Of a stretch of DNA of 64,000 nucleotides, positions 1 to 10,908 are shown one piece after another. The stretch lies in the NCBI GenBank assembly GCA_023846275.1, contig CM043878.1:12717501-12781500 (forward strand), given 5' to 3'. This DNA comes from Vanilla planifolia (lineage: Eukaryota; Streptophyta; Magnoliopsida; Asparagales; Orchidaceae). Under the pieces are notes generated by a model. The model made no database searches. It was not told where the DNA came from and worked only from the letters and a program-made list of their open reading frames with translations. Each line of letters begins with the position of its first letter. Within the stretch, counting starts at the first letter, position 1. Position numbers and translations under genes: made by a program.

Positions 1-1641
1 ATAAAAATATAAAAAATGCGTCATAATATTCATAGTTTTCTTTAAATTTTAATCGATTATTTAGTTAAATTGAAAAAAAAAACGATAAAATGTATATGCA
101 GTTGTCTTTATTAATACCATTTGATAATGACTTTTTAAATATATTAAGTACGACTGAATCTTAAATTCATAAATATATCTGATAATTTTCATAACTTTTT
201 TGAACCTTCAAACGTAATATATTTTCTAAAACTTTACGAATAATTCACATGGAGAAAAAGAGATTTTTATTATAAAAAAATTCCTAAAACTAATTATATA
301 TATGTGTGTTGATAGTTAATCACAAATATTTTTGTCATTATATTTGTTGAGAAAGGTAGTAAAATAATATTTATTTTTCAAAACCTTTTTTGTTAATTTA
401 TTCATTTATGTTTAAAAGTTTTTAAATTTTTTTATATTATATTTTTTGTTGTTCTTTTGAATCACTATTATTCTTAATAAAATAAAGAAGACATAAAATA
501 TATGCAATGAAAATAATTTTAATGATTAAATTTATTTATAAAAAATATAGTATGCATTAACTTTTATATATTATAATTTATGTTTAATACGTAGAAACCA
601 AATATAATATATATAATATGTTAAGTTAAAAATTACAGTTTTATAATAATATAATCTTGAAAATTATGTAATATAATCATATTATTTATATTTGACAAAA
701 TAAATTCACTCTACTAACTTAATTTCATATTATAAAACATTTTTTCACTAATAAATTCATTTAAGTTAGAATTTTTTTAATTTTTTTAAATTTTTTAAAT
801 ATATATTTGATATCACAATTATTCTCAATAATAATAGCTGATATGATGTGTATCAAGAAGAAAACAATTTTTACAAATAAATTTATTTATCTAAATTTTA
901 TTATTTGTCATGAATTAGTGAAATGTATAAATATTAATGTTATTTATTTTATATTTTTTTAAATAAAAATTGATTATACACATAAAATCAAAAGTAATGT
1001 AAAACATATAACATTTTTATTTATTGGTTTCCTAATTAAAAAAAAGAAAAAAAAATCAAACTCACAATGCACGTATTTTTTTAGTAGTCATCAATAATGA
1101 CAATACTTTTATTTTAGTCACACATTATTAAATTATACAATTGTCAAATATCAAGACAAATGGTGAGTCAATTGAAACAAAATTTCTCCTAAAATATCAC
1201 AATTTTGTGGGGTTATCATTTGCATAAGTCACATATTATATTATATATAAAAAATATAAAATGATAAACAATTCTAGAATATGTGAATATTACAATAATT
1301 ATGAACGTGGAATATTCAAAATAATTGTTCGTTTTATATATTTTTAGTATTTCGATTTTTTAGTATGATTTATTTCTTATTTCTTATTATTCTTCTATTT
1401 TTTTTGTTTTTTAATAATTTAAAATCTTAATTTTTATTTAGAGATAATAAAATTTTTTAAATTTATATCATTATTTTTTATTAACAATTGATTTAATAAT
1501 TTTAATGAAGAGGTTCATGTTTTGATATAGATATTTACATAAAATCCAAAACTTTAATTTATTCCTAATAAATAATAGTTTAATATTTATTTTGAAATGC
1601 TTTTGAAAACAGGCAGCGTAATTTATATTTTTCCGAACTTC
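1..1641. other. AT-rich spacer of the unit (family I reference)
   Basis: This is the longest low-complexity part of each unit. It holds many A and T runs and short AT palindromes, no open frame beyond about 70 codons, and no recognisable RNA gene or transposon. Slightly more complex patches lie at 1053-1300 (for example ACTCACAATGCACG and TTTGTGGGGTTATC). I see no function in it. The equivalent stretch opens every later unit. Confidence 0.85.
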
Positions 1642-1701
1642 GAAAAAAGAAGAAAAAAAAAAAGAAAAAAGAATACGTTTAAGCAATGCACTTTTTTTTT
1701 T
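1642..1701. repeat. Purine tract and T10 run just upstream of module A
   Basis: Bases 1642-1673 are almost only A with a few G; bases 1692-1701 are T. In family II the inner G residues are mostly lost, leaving a longer pure A run (for example 22710-22727). The lengths vary by one or two bases between units, which opens or closes chance reading frames there. The two tracts could pair as an A/T hairpin around AATACGTTTAAGCAATGCAC. Confidence 0.85.
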
Positions 1702-1741
1702 GGTGTGTCCCGCACAATAACAACTCGTACAATTATAGGAC

Positions 1742-1769
1742 CGTCCGCATAAACGTCATTATGCGGACG
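1742..1769. other. Perfect 11-bp inverted repeat, module A stem 1 (family I)
   Basis: CGTCCGCATAA and TTATGCGGACG flank the 6-base loop ACGTCA. In family II the right arm reads TGATGCGGACG, which shortens the perfect stem to nine pairs with the flanking C-G pair (for example 22799-22826). All units keep the outer CGTCCGCAT/ATGCGGACG pairing. Confidence 0.9.
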
Positions 1770-1796
1770 CCGAAAATGGCCGAAAATGGCCAAAAT

Positions 1797-1816
1797 CCGT
1801 GAGCTGACACTCGCGG
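1797..1816. other. Module A stem 2 (family I, with G-T pair)
   Basis: CCGTGAG pairs with CTCGCGG across the loop CTGACA; the fourth pair is T-G. Family II has CTCACGG and loop CTAACA, which makes the stem perfectly Watson-Crick. Pairing is kept in both families despite the change. Confidence 0.85.
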
Positions 1817-1865
1817 TTTTTCTGCGAAATCGCCGAATCCGAAGGGTTATTCAGTTTTGCAATGT

Positions 1866-1884
1866 CGCATAGAACTTTTATGCG
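1866..1884. other. Module A stem 3 (family I)
   Basis: CGCATA pairs with TATGCG around GAACTTT, with one more possible T-G pair outside. In family II the arms become CGCACA and TGATGCG, which leaves only four pairs, so this stem is weakened there. Confidence 0.75.
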
Positions 1885-1948
1885 GACACCCGCAAAACTA
1901 CGAAAGCGACAAATATGCGACGTTTGTTTATTGGGTAATATCTCCACG

Positions 1949-2281
1949 TTTTTATTTTTAAATATTTAGGGTACTAGGTTATTTGTAAAATGTTTTCTAA
2001 ATTTTTCTATTGGTGAAATATCAAAACAATTTTCATAATTTTTTTAATAATTAATATTAATATTTTCTAAAAAATAATATTTTAAATAAATATTATTTTT
2101 TCTCTCTATCTTTCTATTTCTTCATTTTTTGTCTTTTATTTTATTAATAAATAGATTTTTATATTTACCTTACAAATTTCTCTCTAAAATTAATATGATA
2201 TGCATAATAATTGTTATTAAAACATATATTTATTTATAGCCATTCATTCTTTTGCAAAAATGCTTCCGTTTATTTATTATA
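1949..2281. other. AT-rich spacer between modules A and B
   Basis: It holds AT-rich sequence with the short palindrome AATATTAATATT near 2050 and a CT-rich stretch (TCTCTCTATCTTTC) near 2101. No gene or RNA is seen. The part just before module B (CTTTTGCAAAAATGCTTCCG near 2251) resembles the part before the purine tract of module A (CTTTTGAAAACAGGCAGCG near 1601), so the A/B duplication may start further upstream. Confidence 0.7.
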
Positions 2282-2507
2282 TGTCCCGCACCGTACAAAA
2301 TATAAATTGTATGCATATGGCCGCATATTTGATGTATGCGGACGCAAAAAAACCGTAAAACCCGTGAGCGAACCATCACGGATTTCTGCAGAAATTTGCC
2401 ATGCAGCGGGTGCCAAATTTTGTGACGGTCGCATAGAACGTTCTATGCGGAACGGCTTAATATAAAAATATCTATTCTTATGCGGCTTAATTGTAGGATT
2501 CTCGGCG
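2282..2507. repeat. Module B (family I reference): diverged second copy of the structured segment
   Basis: This 226-base island starts TGTCCCGCAC and ends TTCTCGGCG. It repeats the order of module A: a stem at 2321-2327/2335-2341 (CCGCATA/TATGCGG), a 6-bp stem at 2362-2367/2376-2381 (CCGTGA/TCACGG), and a 20-base palindrome at 2430-2449. An additional 7-bp stem AAATTTG/CAAATTT lies at 2392-2398/2414-2420. The spacing from stem 2 to stem 3 is 68 bases here and 69 in module A. Similarity with A seems to run on past the end (CGTTTT...TTAAATATTTA at 1947-1969 and 2505-2533). Open frames across it change between families and look accidental. Confidence 0.85.
2430..2449. other. Perfect 20-bp palindrome in module B (family I)
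   Basis: CGCATAGAACGTTCTATGCG is its own reverse complement. In family II one base differs (CTGTGCG instead of CTATGCG, for example at 23477-23496), which turns one pair into T-G. It could be a cruciform, the binding site of a dimeric protein or a very tight hairpin. Confidence 0.95.
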
Positions 2508-2814
2508 TTTTCCTTTTTTCCAATTTAAATATTTATGATTAGAGTATATAAAATATTAATTTATTTTTTATAACATGGAGAATGAAGAAAATTTCTTTTG
2601 AATATTTTAATTTAGCAGAAATGTAGTCTAATTATTTTTAAAATTTTTTTATTTAAAAATATAAATAAAAAAATAATCTCAAAAGAAATATTATCGTTAT
2701 ATATTATTTTTTTTATTTTTAAAATGAAATCCTAAAATATTAATTGAAAAATAAAAATATAAAATTATTTTTTCCTTTTATCAATAATATAATTTACTTG
2801 TTTATCATTCATGT
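2508..2814. other. AT-rich spacer after module B
   Basis: Low-complexity AT sequence with T and A runs whose length varies by a base between units (for example the T run near 2707). No gene, RNA or repeat of note was found. Confidence 0.8.
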
Positions 2815-3140
2815 TACAAAGAAAATTAACAAGGGATCGTTCTGGTGATCCACGATTCATATAAATATATTTATAATGAGTAGAGAAAATAAATATAAAA
2901 TTTAAAACCTAAATAATATTCGCAACTTGATAAAATGGCTCAACGAATTAAATAGAATTATATGCGAACAGAATCCCAAAATTTAAGTATAGTATACTAC
3001 AAAAATGTAATAAAGGCTTCTTCGTAATTCACTTACGGCTATCAAATTATAAAAAAAATTAACAAATAAATTTTTACGGAAGCATTCGATAATATGAGCA
3101 GCCAAACGAAACTGCAAAAATTACTCGATAAATAAACGAA
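2815..3140. other. Segment C: moderately complex part of the unit with small inverted repeats
   Basis: Base composition is less skewed here. GGATC and GATCC (2834-2838/2847-2851) form a 5-bp hairpin with an 8-base loop. CGTAA and TTACG (3023-3027/3033-3037) form another. GGCTTCTTCGTAA at 3015-3027 is an imperfect inverted match to TTTACGGAAGC near 3075-3086. A 36-codon frame that is open in family II crosses this segment. No known RNA or protein family is recognised. Confidence 0.6.
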
Positions 3141-3154
3141 TAAATATATTTATT
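3139..3154. other. 16-bp AT palindrome (family I)
   Basis: AATAAATATATTTATT is a perfect palindrome in family I. Family II has C in the centre (AATAAACATATTTATT), which breaks it. It may be chance in such AT-rich DNA. Confidence 0.7.
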
Positions 3155-3371
3155 AATACACATATTTATTTATTTTTCTTCTTTCAATATTAAATCAAAG
3201 TATTATGATAAATAACTATTTTAATTATTTATTAGTTCAATGTTTTATTTTAAAAACAAAAACTCTAAAATTTCTTTCATATATTAAAAGTAAAGAGTGG
3301 ATATTAGTTTTCATATCGATTATATAATATAATTGTCATTTATATTTTAATATTTTAAATTAATTCAATTA

Positions 3372-3392
3372 ATATATATATATATATATATA
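3372..3392. repeat. (TA)n microsatellite of unit 1
   Basis: The uninterrupted alternating AT run before TTATTTAGAAGAG is 21, 23, 23, 23 and 21 bases in units 1-5 and 33, 35, 33, 29, 21, 27, 31, 29, 27, 29, 35 and 23 bases in units 6-17. It is the most variable site of the unit and accounts for much of the unit length variation. In family II nine bases just upstream (TAATATTTT) are missing. Confidence 0.95.
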
Positions 3393-3635
3393 TTATTTAG
3401 AAGAGAAAAATAAAAATTTGAAAATATGGGAGATTCATGACGAAAAATAAATACAATTGTTAGAATTAGAGACTAACATGATGTCATAATATAAAAAAAA
3501 TAATTTAATAACACACTAAAAGAAGCCAAAAAAATATTGCGGAAATTTTTTTTTTGATAATTCAATTATACAAACTAAATCATTAGACAATCGACAAGGG
3601 TACTTTTACTTAAGAAATTTGTAAATTGGATCACG

Positions 3636-6600
3636 ATAAAAATATAAAAAATGCGTCATAATATTCATAGTTTTCTTTAAATTTTAATCGATTATTTAGT
3701 TAAATTGAAAAAAAAAACGATAAAATGTATATGCAGTTGTCTTTATTAATACCATTTGATAATGACTTTTTAAATATATTAAGTACGACTGAATCTTAAA
3801 TTCATAAATATATCTGATAATTTTCATAACTTTTTTGAACCTTCAAACGTAATATATTTTCTAAAACTTTACGAATAATTCACATGGAGAAAAAGAGATT
3901 TTTATTATAAAAAAATTCCTAAAACTAATTATATATATGTGTGTTGATAGTTAATCACAAATATTTTTGTCATTATATTTGTTGAGAAAGGTAGTAAAAT
4001 AATATTTATTTTTCAAAACCTTTTTTGTTAATTTATTCATTTATGTTTAAAAGTTTTTAAATTTTTTTATATTATATTTTTTGTTGTTCTTTTGAATCAC
4101 TATTATTCTTAATAAAATAAAGAAGACATAAAATATATGCAATGAAAATAATTTTAATGATTAAATTTATTTATAAAAAATATAGTATGCATTAACTCTT
4201 ATATATTATAATTTATGTTTAATACGTAGAAACCAAATATAATATATATAATATGTTAAGTTAAAAATTACAGTTTTATAATAATATAATCTTGAAAATT
4301 ATGTAATATAATCATATTATTTATATTTGACAAAATAAATTCACTCTACTAACTTAATTTCATATTATAAAACATTTTTTCACTAATAAATTCATTTAAG
4401 TTAGAATTTTTTTAATTTTTTTAAATTTTTTAAATATATATTTGATATCACAATTATTCTCAATAATAATAGCTGATATGATGTGTATCAAGAAGAAAAC
4501 AATTTTTACAAATAAATTTATTTATCTAAATTTTATTATTTGTCATGAATTAGTGAAATGTATAAATATTAATGTTATTTATTTTATATTTTTTTAAATA
4601 AAAATTGATTATACACATAAAATCAAAAGTAATGTAAAACATATAACATTTTTATTTATTGGTTTCCTAATTAAAAAAAAGAAAAAAAAATCAAACTCAC
4701 AATGCACGTATTTTTTTAGTAGTCATCAATAATGACAATACTTTTATTTTAGTCACACATTATTAAATTATACAATTGTCAAATATCAAGACAAATGGTG
4801 AGTCAATTGAAACAAAATTTCTCCTAAAATATCACAATTTTGTGGGGTTATCATTTGCATAAGTCACATATTATATTATATATAAAAAATATAAAATGAT
4901 AAACAATTCTAGAATATGTGAATATTACAATAATTATGAACGTGGAATATTCAAAATAATTGTTCGTTTTATATATTTTTAGTATTTCGATTTTTTAGTA
5001 TGATTTATTTCTTATTTCTTATTATTCTTCTATTTTTTTTGTTTTTTAATAATTTAAAATCTTAATTTTTATTTAGAGATAATAAAATTTTTTAAATTTA
5101 TATCATTATTTTTTATTAACAATTGATTTAATAATTTTAATGAAGAGGTTCATGTTTTGATATAGATATTTACATAAAATCCAAAACTTTAATTTATTCC
5201 TAATAAATAATAGTTTAATATTTATTTTGAAATGCTTTTGAAAACAGGCAGCGTAATTTATATTTTTCCGAACTTCGAAAAAAGAAGAAAAAAAAAAAGA
5301 AAAAAGAATACGTTTAAGCAATGCACTTTTTTTTTTGGTGTGTCCCGCACAATAACAACTCGTACAATTATAGGACCGTCCGCATAAACGTCATTATGCG
5401 GACGCCGAAAATGGCCGAAAATGGCCAAAATCCGTGAGCTGACACTCGCGGTTTTTCTGCGAAATCGCCGAATCCGAAGGGTTATTCAGTTTTGCAATGT
5501 CGCATAGAACTTTTATGCGGACACCCGCAAAACTACGAAAGCGACAAATATGCGACGTTTGTTTATTGGGTAATATCTCCACGTTTTTATTTTTAAATAT
5601 TTAGGGTACTAGGTTATTTGTAAAATGTTTTCTAAATTTTTCTATTGGTGAAATATCAAAACAATTTTCATAATTTTTTTAATAATTAATATTAATATTT
5701 TCTAAAAAATAATATTTTAAATAAATATTATTTTTTCTCTCTATCTTTCTATTTCTTCATTTTTTGTCTTTTATTTTATTAATAAATAGATTTTTATATT
5801 TACCTTACAAATTTCTCTCTAAAATTAATATGATATGCATAATAATTGTTATTAAAACATATATTTATTTATAGCCATTCATTCTTTTGCAAAAATGCTT
5901 CCGTTTATTTATTATATGTCCCGCACCGTACAAAATATAAATTGTATGCATATGGCCGCATATTTGATGTATGCGGACGCAAAAAAACCGTAAAACCCGT
6001 GAGCGAACCATCACGGATTTCTGCAGAAATTTGCCATGCAGCGGGTGCCAAATTTTGTGACGGTCGCATAGAACGTTCTATGCGGAACGGCTTAATATAA
6101 AAATATCTATTCTTATGCGGCTTAATTGTAGGATTCTCGGCGTTTTCCTTTTTTCCAATTTAAATATTTATGATTAGAGTATATAAAATATTAATTTATT
6201 TTTTATAACATGGAGAATGAAGAAAATTTCTTTTGAATATTTTAATTTAGCAGAAATGTAGTCTAATTATTTTTAAAATTTTTTTATTTAAAAATATAAA
6301 TAAAAAAATAATCTCAAAAGAAATATTATCGTTATATATTATTTTTTTATTTTTAAAATGAAATCCTAAAATATTAATTGAAAAATAAAAATATAAAATT
6401 ATTTTTTCCTTTTATCAATAATATAATTTACTTGTTTATCATTCATGTTACAAAGAAAATTAACAAGGGATCGTTCTGGTGATCCACGATTCATATAAAT
6501 ATATTTATAATGAGTAGAGAAAATAAATATAAAATTTAAAACCTAAATAATATTCGCAACTTGATAAAATGGCTCAACGAATTAAATAGAATTATATGCG

Positions 6601-7271
6601 AACAGAATCCCAAAATTTAAGTATAGTATACTACAAAAATGTAATAAAGGCTTCTTCGTAATTCACTTACGGCTATCAAATTATAAAAAAAATTAACAAA
6701 TAAATTTTTACGGAAGCATTCGATAATATGAGCAGCCAAACGAAACTGCAAAAATTACTCGATAAATAAACGAATAAATATATTTATTAATACACATATT
6801 TATTTATTTTTCTTCTTTCAATATTAAATCAAAGTATTATGATAAATAACTATTTTAATTATTTATTAGTTCAATGTTTTATTTTAAAAACAAAAACTCT
6901 AAAATTTCTTTCATATATTAAAAGTAAAGAGTGGATATTAGTTTTCATATCGATTATATAATATAATTGTCATTTATATTTTAATATTTTAAATTAATTC
7001 AATTAATATATATATATATATATATATATTATTTAGAAGAGAAAAATAAAAATTTGAAAATATGGGAGATTCATGACGAAAAATAAATACAATTGTTAGA
7101 ATTAGAGACTAACATGATGTCATAATATAAAAAAAATAATTTAATAACACACTAAAAGAAGCCAAAAAAATATTGCGGAAATTTTTTTTTTGATAATTCA
7201 ATTATACAAACTAAATCATTAGACAATCGACAAGGGTACTTTTACTTAAGAAATTTGTAAATTGGATCACG
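3636..7271 (+). repeat. Unit 2, family I (3,636 bp)
   Basis: Module A 5341-5583, module B 5917-6142, TA run 23 bases at about 7006-7028. It is nearly identical to unit 1. The extra length comes from the TA run, offset by a shorter T run near 6343. Confidence 0.97.
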
Positions 7272-10200
7272 ATAAAAATATAAAAAATGCGTCATAATAT
7301 TCATAGTTTTCTTTAAATTTTAATCGATTATTTAGTTAAATTGAAAAAAAAAACGATAAAATGTATATGCAGTTGTCTTTATTAATACCATTTGATAATG
7401 ACTTTTTAAATATATTAAGTACGACTGAATCTTAAATTCATAAATATATCTGATAATTTTCATAACTTTTTTGAACCTTCAAACGTAATATATTTTCTAA
7501 AACTTTACGAATAATTCACATGGAGAAAAAGAGATTTTTATTATAAAAAAATTCCTAAAACTAATTATATATATGTGTGTTGATAGTTAATCACAAATAT
7601 TTTTGTCATTATATTTGTTGAGAAAGGTAGTAAAATAATATTTATTTTTCAAAACCTTTTTTGTTAATTTATTCATTTATGTTTAAAAGTTTTTAAATTT
7701 TTTTATATTATATTTTTTGTTGTTCTTTTGAATCACTATTATTCTTAATAAAATAAAGAAGACATAAAATATATGCAATGAAAATAATTTTAATGATTAA
7801 ATTTATTTATAAAAAATATAGTATGCATTAACTCTTATATATTATAATTTATGTTTAATACGTAGAAACCAAATATAATATATATAATATGTTAAGTTAA
7901 AAATTACAGTTTTATAATAATATAATCTTGAAAATTATGTAATATAATCATATTATTTATATTTGACAAAATAAATTCACTCTACTAACTTAATTTCATA
8001 TTATAAAACATTTTTTCACTAATAAATTCATTTAAGTTAGAATTTTTTTAATTTTTTTAAATTTTTTAAATATATATTTGATATCACAATTATTCTCAAT
8101 AATAATAGCTGATATGATGTGTATCAAGAAGAAAACAATTTTTACAAATAAATTTATTTATCTAAATTTTATTATTTGTCATGAATTAGTGAAATGTATA
8201 AATATTAATGTTATTTATTTTATATTTTTTTAAATAAAAATTGATTATACACATAAAATCAAAAGTAATGTAAAACATATAACATTTTTATTTATTGGTT
8301 TCCTAATTAAAAAAAAGAAAAAAAAATCAAACTCACAATGCACGTATTTTTTTAGTAGTCATCAATAATGACAATACTTTTATTTTAGTCACACATTATT
8401 AAATTATACAATTGTCAAATATCAAGACAAATGGTGAGTCAATTGAAACAAAATTTCTCCTAAAATATCACAATTTTGTGGGGTTATCATTTGCATAAGT
8501 CACATATTATATTATATATAAAAAATATAAAATGATAAACAATTCTAGAATATGTGAATATTACAATAATTATGAACGTGGAATATTCAAAATAATTGTT
8601 CGTTTTATATATTTTTAGTATTTCGATTTTTTAGTATGATTTATTTCTTATTTCTTATTATTCTTCTATTTTTTTTGTTTTTTAATAATTTAAAATCTTA
8701 ATTTTTATTTAGAGATAATAAAATTTTTTAAATTTATATCATTATTTTTTATTAACAATTGATTTAATAATTTTAATGAAGAGGTTCATGTTTTGATATA
8801 GATATTTACATAAAATCCAAAACTTTAATTTATTCCTAATAAATAATAGTTTAATATTTATTTTGAAATGCTTTTGAAAACAGGCAGCGTAATTTATATT
8901 TTTCCGAACTTCGAAAAAAGAAGAAAAAAAAAAAGAAAAAAGAATACGTTTAAGCAATGCACTTTTTTTTTTGGTGTGTCCCGCACAATAACAACTCGTA
9001 CAATTATAGGACCGTCCGCATAAACGTCATTATGCGGACGCCGAAAATGGCCGAAAATGGCCAAAATCCGTGAGCTGACACTCGCGGTTTTTCTGCGAAA
9101 TCGCCGAATCCGAAGGGTTATTCAGTTTTGCAATGTCGCATAGAACTTTTATGCGGACACCCGCAAAACTACGAAAGCGACAAATATGCGACGTTTGTTT
9201 ATTGGGTAATATCTCCACGTTTTTATTTTTAAATATTTAGGGTACTAGGTTATTTGTAAAATGTTTTCTAAATTTTTCTATTGGTGAAATATCAAAACAA
9301 TTTTCATAATTTTTTTAATAATTAATATTAATATTTTCTAAAAAATAATATTTTAAATAAATATTATTTTTTCTCTCTATCTTTCTATTTCTTCATTTTT
9401 TGTCTTTTATTTTATTAATAAATAGATTTTTATATTTACCTTACAAATTTCTCTCTAAAATTAATATGATATGCATAATAATTGTTATTAAAACATATAT
9501 TTATTTATAGCCATTCATTCTTTTGCAAAAATGCTTCCGTTTATTTATTATATGTCCCGCACCGTACAAAATATAAATTGTATGCATATGGCCGCATATT
9601 TGATGTATGCGGACGCAAAAAAACCGTAAAACCCGTGAGCGAACCATCACGGATTTCTGCAGAAATTTGCCATGCAGCGGGTGCCAAATTTTGTGACGGT
9701 CGCATAGAACGTTCTATGCGGAACGGCTTAATATAAAAATATCTATTCTTATGCGGCTTAATTGTAGGATTCTCGGCGTTTTCCTTTTTTCCAATTTAAA
9801 TATTTATGATTAGAGTATATAAAATATTAATTTATTTTTTATAACATGGAGAATGAAGAAAATTTCTTTTGAATATTTTAATTTAGCAGAAATGTAGTCT
9901 AATTATTTTTAAAATTTTTTTATTTAAAAATATAAATAAAAAAATAATCTCAAAAGAAATATTATCGTTATATATTATTTTTTTTATTTTTAAAATGAAA
10001 TCCTAAAATATTAATTGAAAAATAAAAATATAAAATTATTTTTTCCTTTTATCAATAATATAATTTACTTGTTTATCATTCATGTTACAAAGAAAATTAA
10101 CAAGGGATCGTTCTGGTGATCCACGATTCATATAAATATATTTATAATGAGTAGAGAAAATAAATATAAAATTTAAAACCTAAATAATATTCGCAACTTG

Positions 10201-10908
10201 ATAAAATGGCTCAACGAATTAAATAGAATTATATGCGAACAGAATCCCAAAATTTAAGTATAGTATACTACAAAAATGTAATAAAGGCTTCTTCGTAATT
10301 CACTTACGGCTATCAAATTATAAAAAAAATTAACAAATAAATTTTTACGGAAGCATTCGATAATATGAGCAGCCAAACGAAACTGCAAAAATTACTCGAT
10401 AAATAAACGAATAAATATATTTATTAATACACATATTTATTTATTTTTCTTCTTTCAATATTAAATCAAAGTATTATGATAAATAACTATTTTAATTATT
10501 TATTAGTTCAATGTTTTATTTTAAAAACAAAAACTCTAAAATTTCTTTCATATATTAAAAGTAAAGAGTGGATATTAGTTTTCATATCGATTATATAATA
10601 TAATTGTCATTTATATTTTAATATTTTAAATTAATTCAATTAATATATATATATATATATATATATTATTTAGAAGAGAAAAATAAAAATTTGAAAATAT
10701 GGGAGATTCATGACGAAAAATAAATACAATTGTTAGAATTAGAGACTAACATGATGTCATAATATAAAAAAAATAATTTAATAACACACTAAAAGAAGCC
10801 AAAAAAATATTGCGGAAATTTTTTTTTTGATAATTCAATTATACAAACTAAATCATTAGACAATCGACAAGGGTACTTTTACTTAAGAAATTTGTAAATT
10901 GGATCACG
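7272..10908 (+). repeat. Unit 3, family I (3,637 bp)
   Basis: Module A 8977-9219, module B 9553-9778, TA run 23 bases starting near 10643. No substitution that changes a module was noticed. Confidence 0.97.

Larger units (their letters stand above)
1706..1948. repeat. Module A (family I reference): GC-richer structured segment
   Basis: This 243-base island stands out from the AT-rich unit by its CpG content. It starts TGTCCCGCAC and ends ATCTCCACG. Three stem-loops lie in order: an 11-bp perfect stem 1742-1752/1759-1769, a 7-bp stem 1797-1803/1810-1816 with one G-T pair, and a 6-bp stem 1866-1871/1879-1884. A 10-base tandem duplication of GAAAATGGCC lies between the first two stems. It aligns with module B in start, stem order and octamer motifs, so the two are diverged copies. 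No terminal inverted repeat, target duplication or reading frame identifies it. It could be a transposon remnant, a structured RNA or a protein-binding cluster. Confidence 0.85.
1743..2487. repeat. Cluster of ATGCGGAC-like octamers in both orientations
   Basis: Plus-orientation copies are at 1761-1768, 1880-1887, 1915-1922 (ATGCGACG), 2336-2343, 2445-2452 (ATGCGGAA) and 2480-2487 (ATGCGGCT). Reverse copies are at 1743-1750, 1864-1871 (GTCGCATA), 2320-2326 and 2428-2435. They occur only inside modules A and B. Clusters of a short motif in both orientations are typical of subterminal transposase-binding regions of CACTA and hAT elements. That link is inference; no transposon end or transposase is seen. 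Confidence 0.75.
1..3635 (+). repeat. Unit 1, family I (3,635 bp), reference for family I
   Basis: Module A is at 1706-1948, module B at 2282-2507, TA run at 3372-3392 (21 bases). It differs from the other family I units by T instead of C at 563. Family I diagnostic states include ATTCATAG near the unit start, a duplicated GAAAATGGCC in module A, and CTGGTGATCC near 2841. Confidence 0.97.

Noticed and set aside
1..1641. Replication-origin-like AT motifs
   Set aside because: Matches to short AT consensus motifs are expected many times by chance in sequence of this composition.
1471..1686. 71-codon minus-strand frame upstream of module A, and its 79-86-codon variants in units 7, 13 and 18
   Set aside because: Composition (F, K, I, N) is that of translated AT-rich spacer, and its start moves with homopolymer length.
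1759..1947. Minus-strand 62-codon frame across module A in family I
   Set aside because: Absent from family II, where stem and duplication changes alter the frame. It coincides with the structured module and has no recognisable domain.
1706..1948. Module A as an intact MITE
   Set aside because: Its two ends are not inverted repeats of each other and no target-site duplication flanks it, so a transposon link rests only on the octamer cluster.
2211..2465. Plus-strand 84-codon frame across module B in family I
   Set aside because: Shortened to 60 codons in family II by a stop at GCATAA, and shifted in unit 4 by an extra A. No family resemblance; it looks like an open stretch created by the GC-richer module.
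2350..2480. Possible RNA polymerase III gene on the minus strand of module B (GGTTCGCTCAC resembling a B box, T7 run downstream)
   Set aside because: Only part of the B-box consensus matches, there is no convincing A box at the right distance, and no cloverleaf can be drawn.
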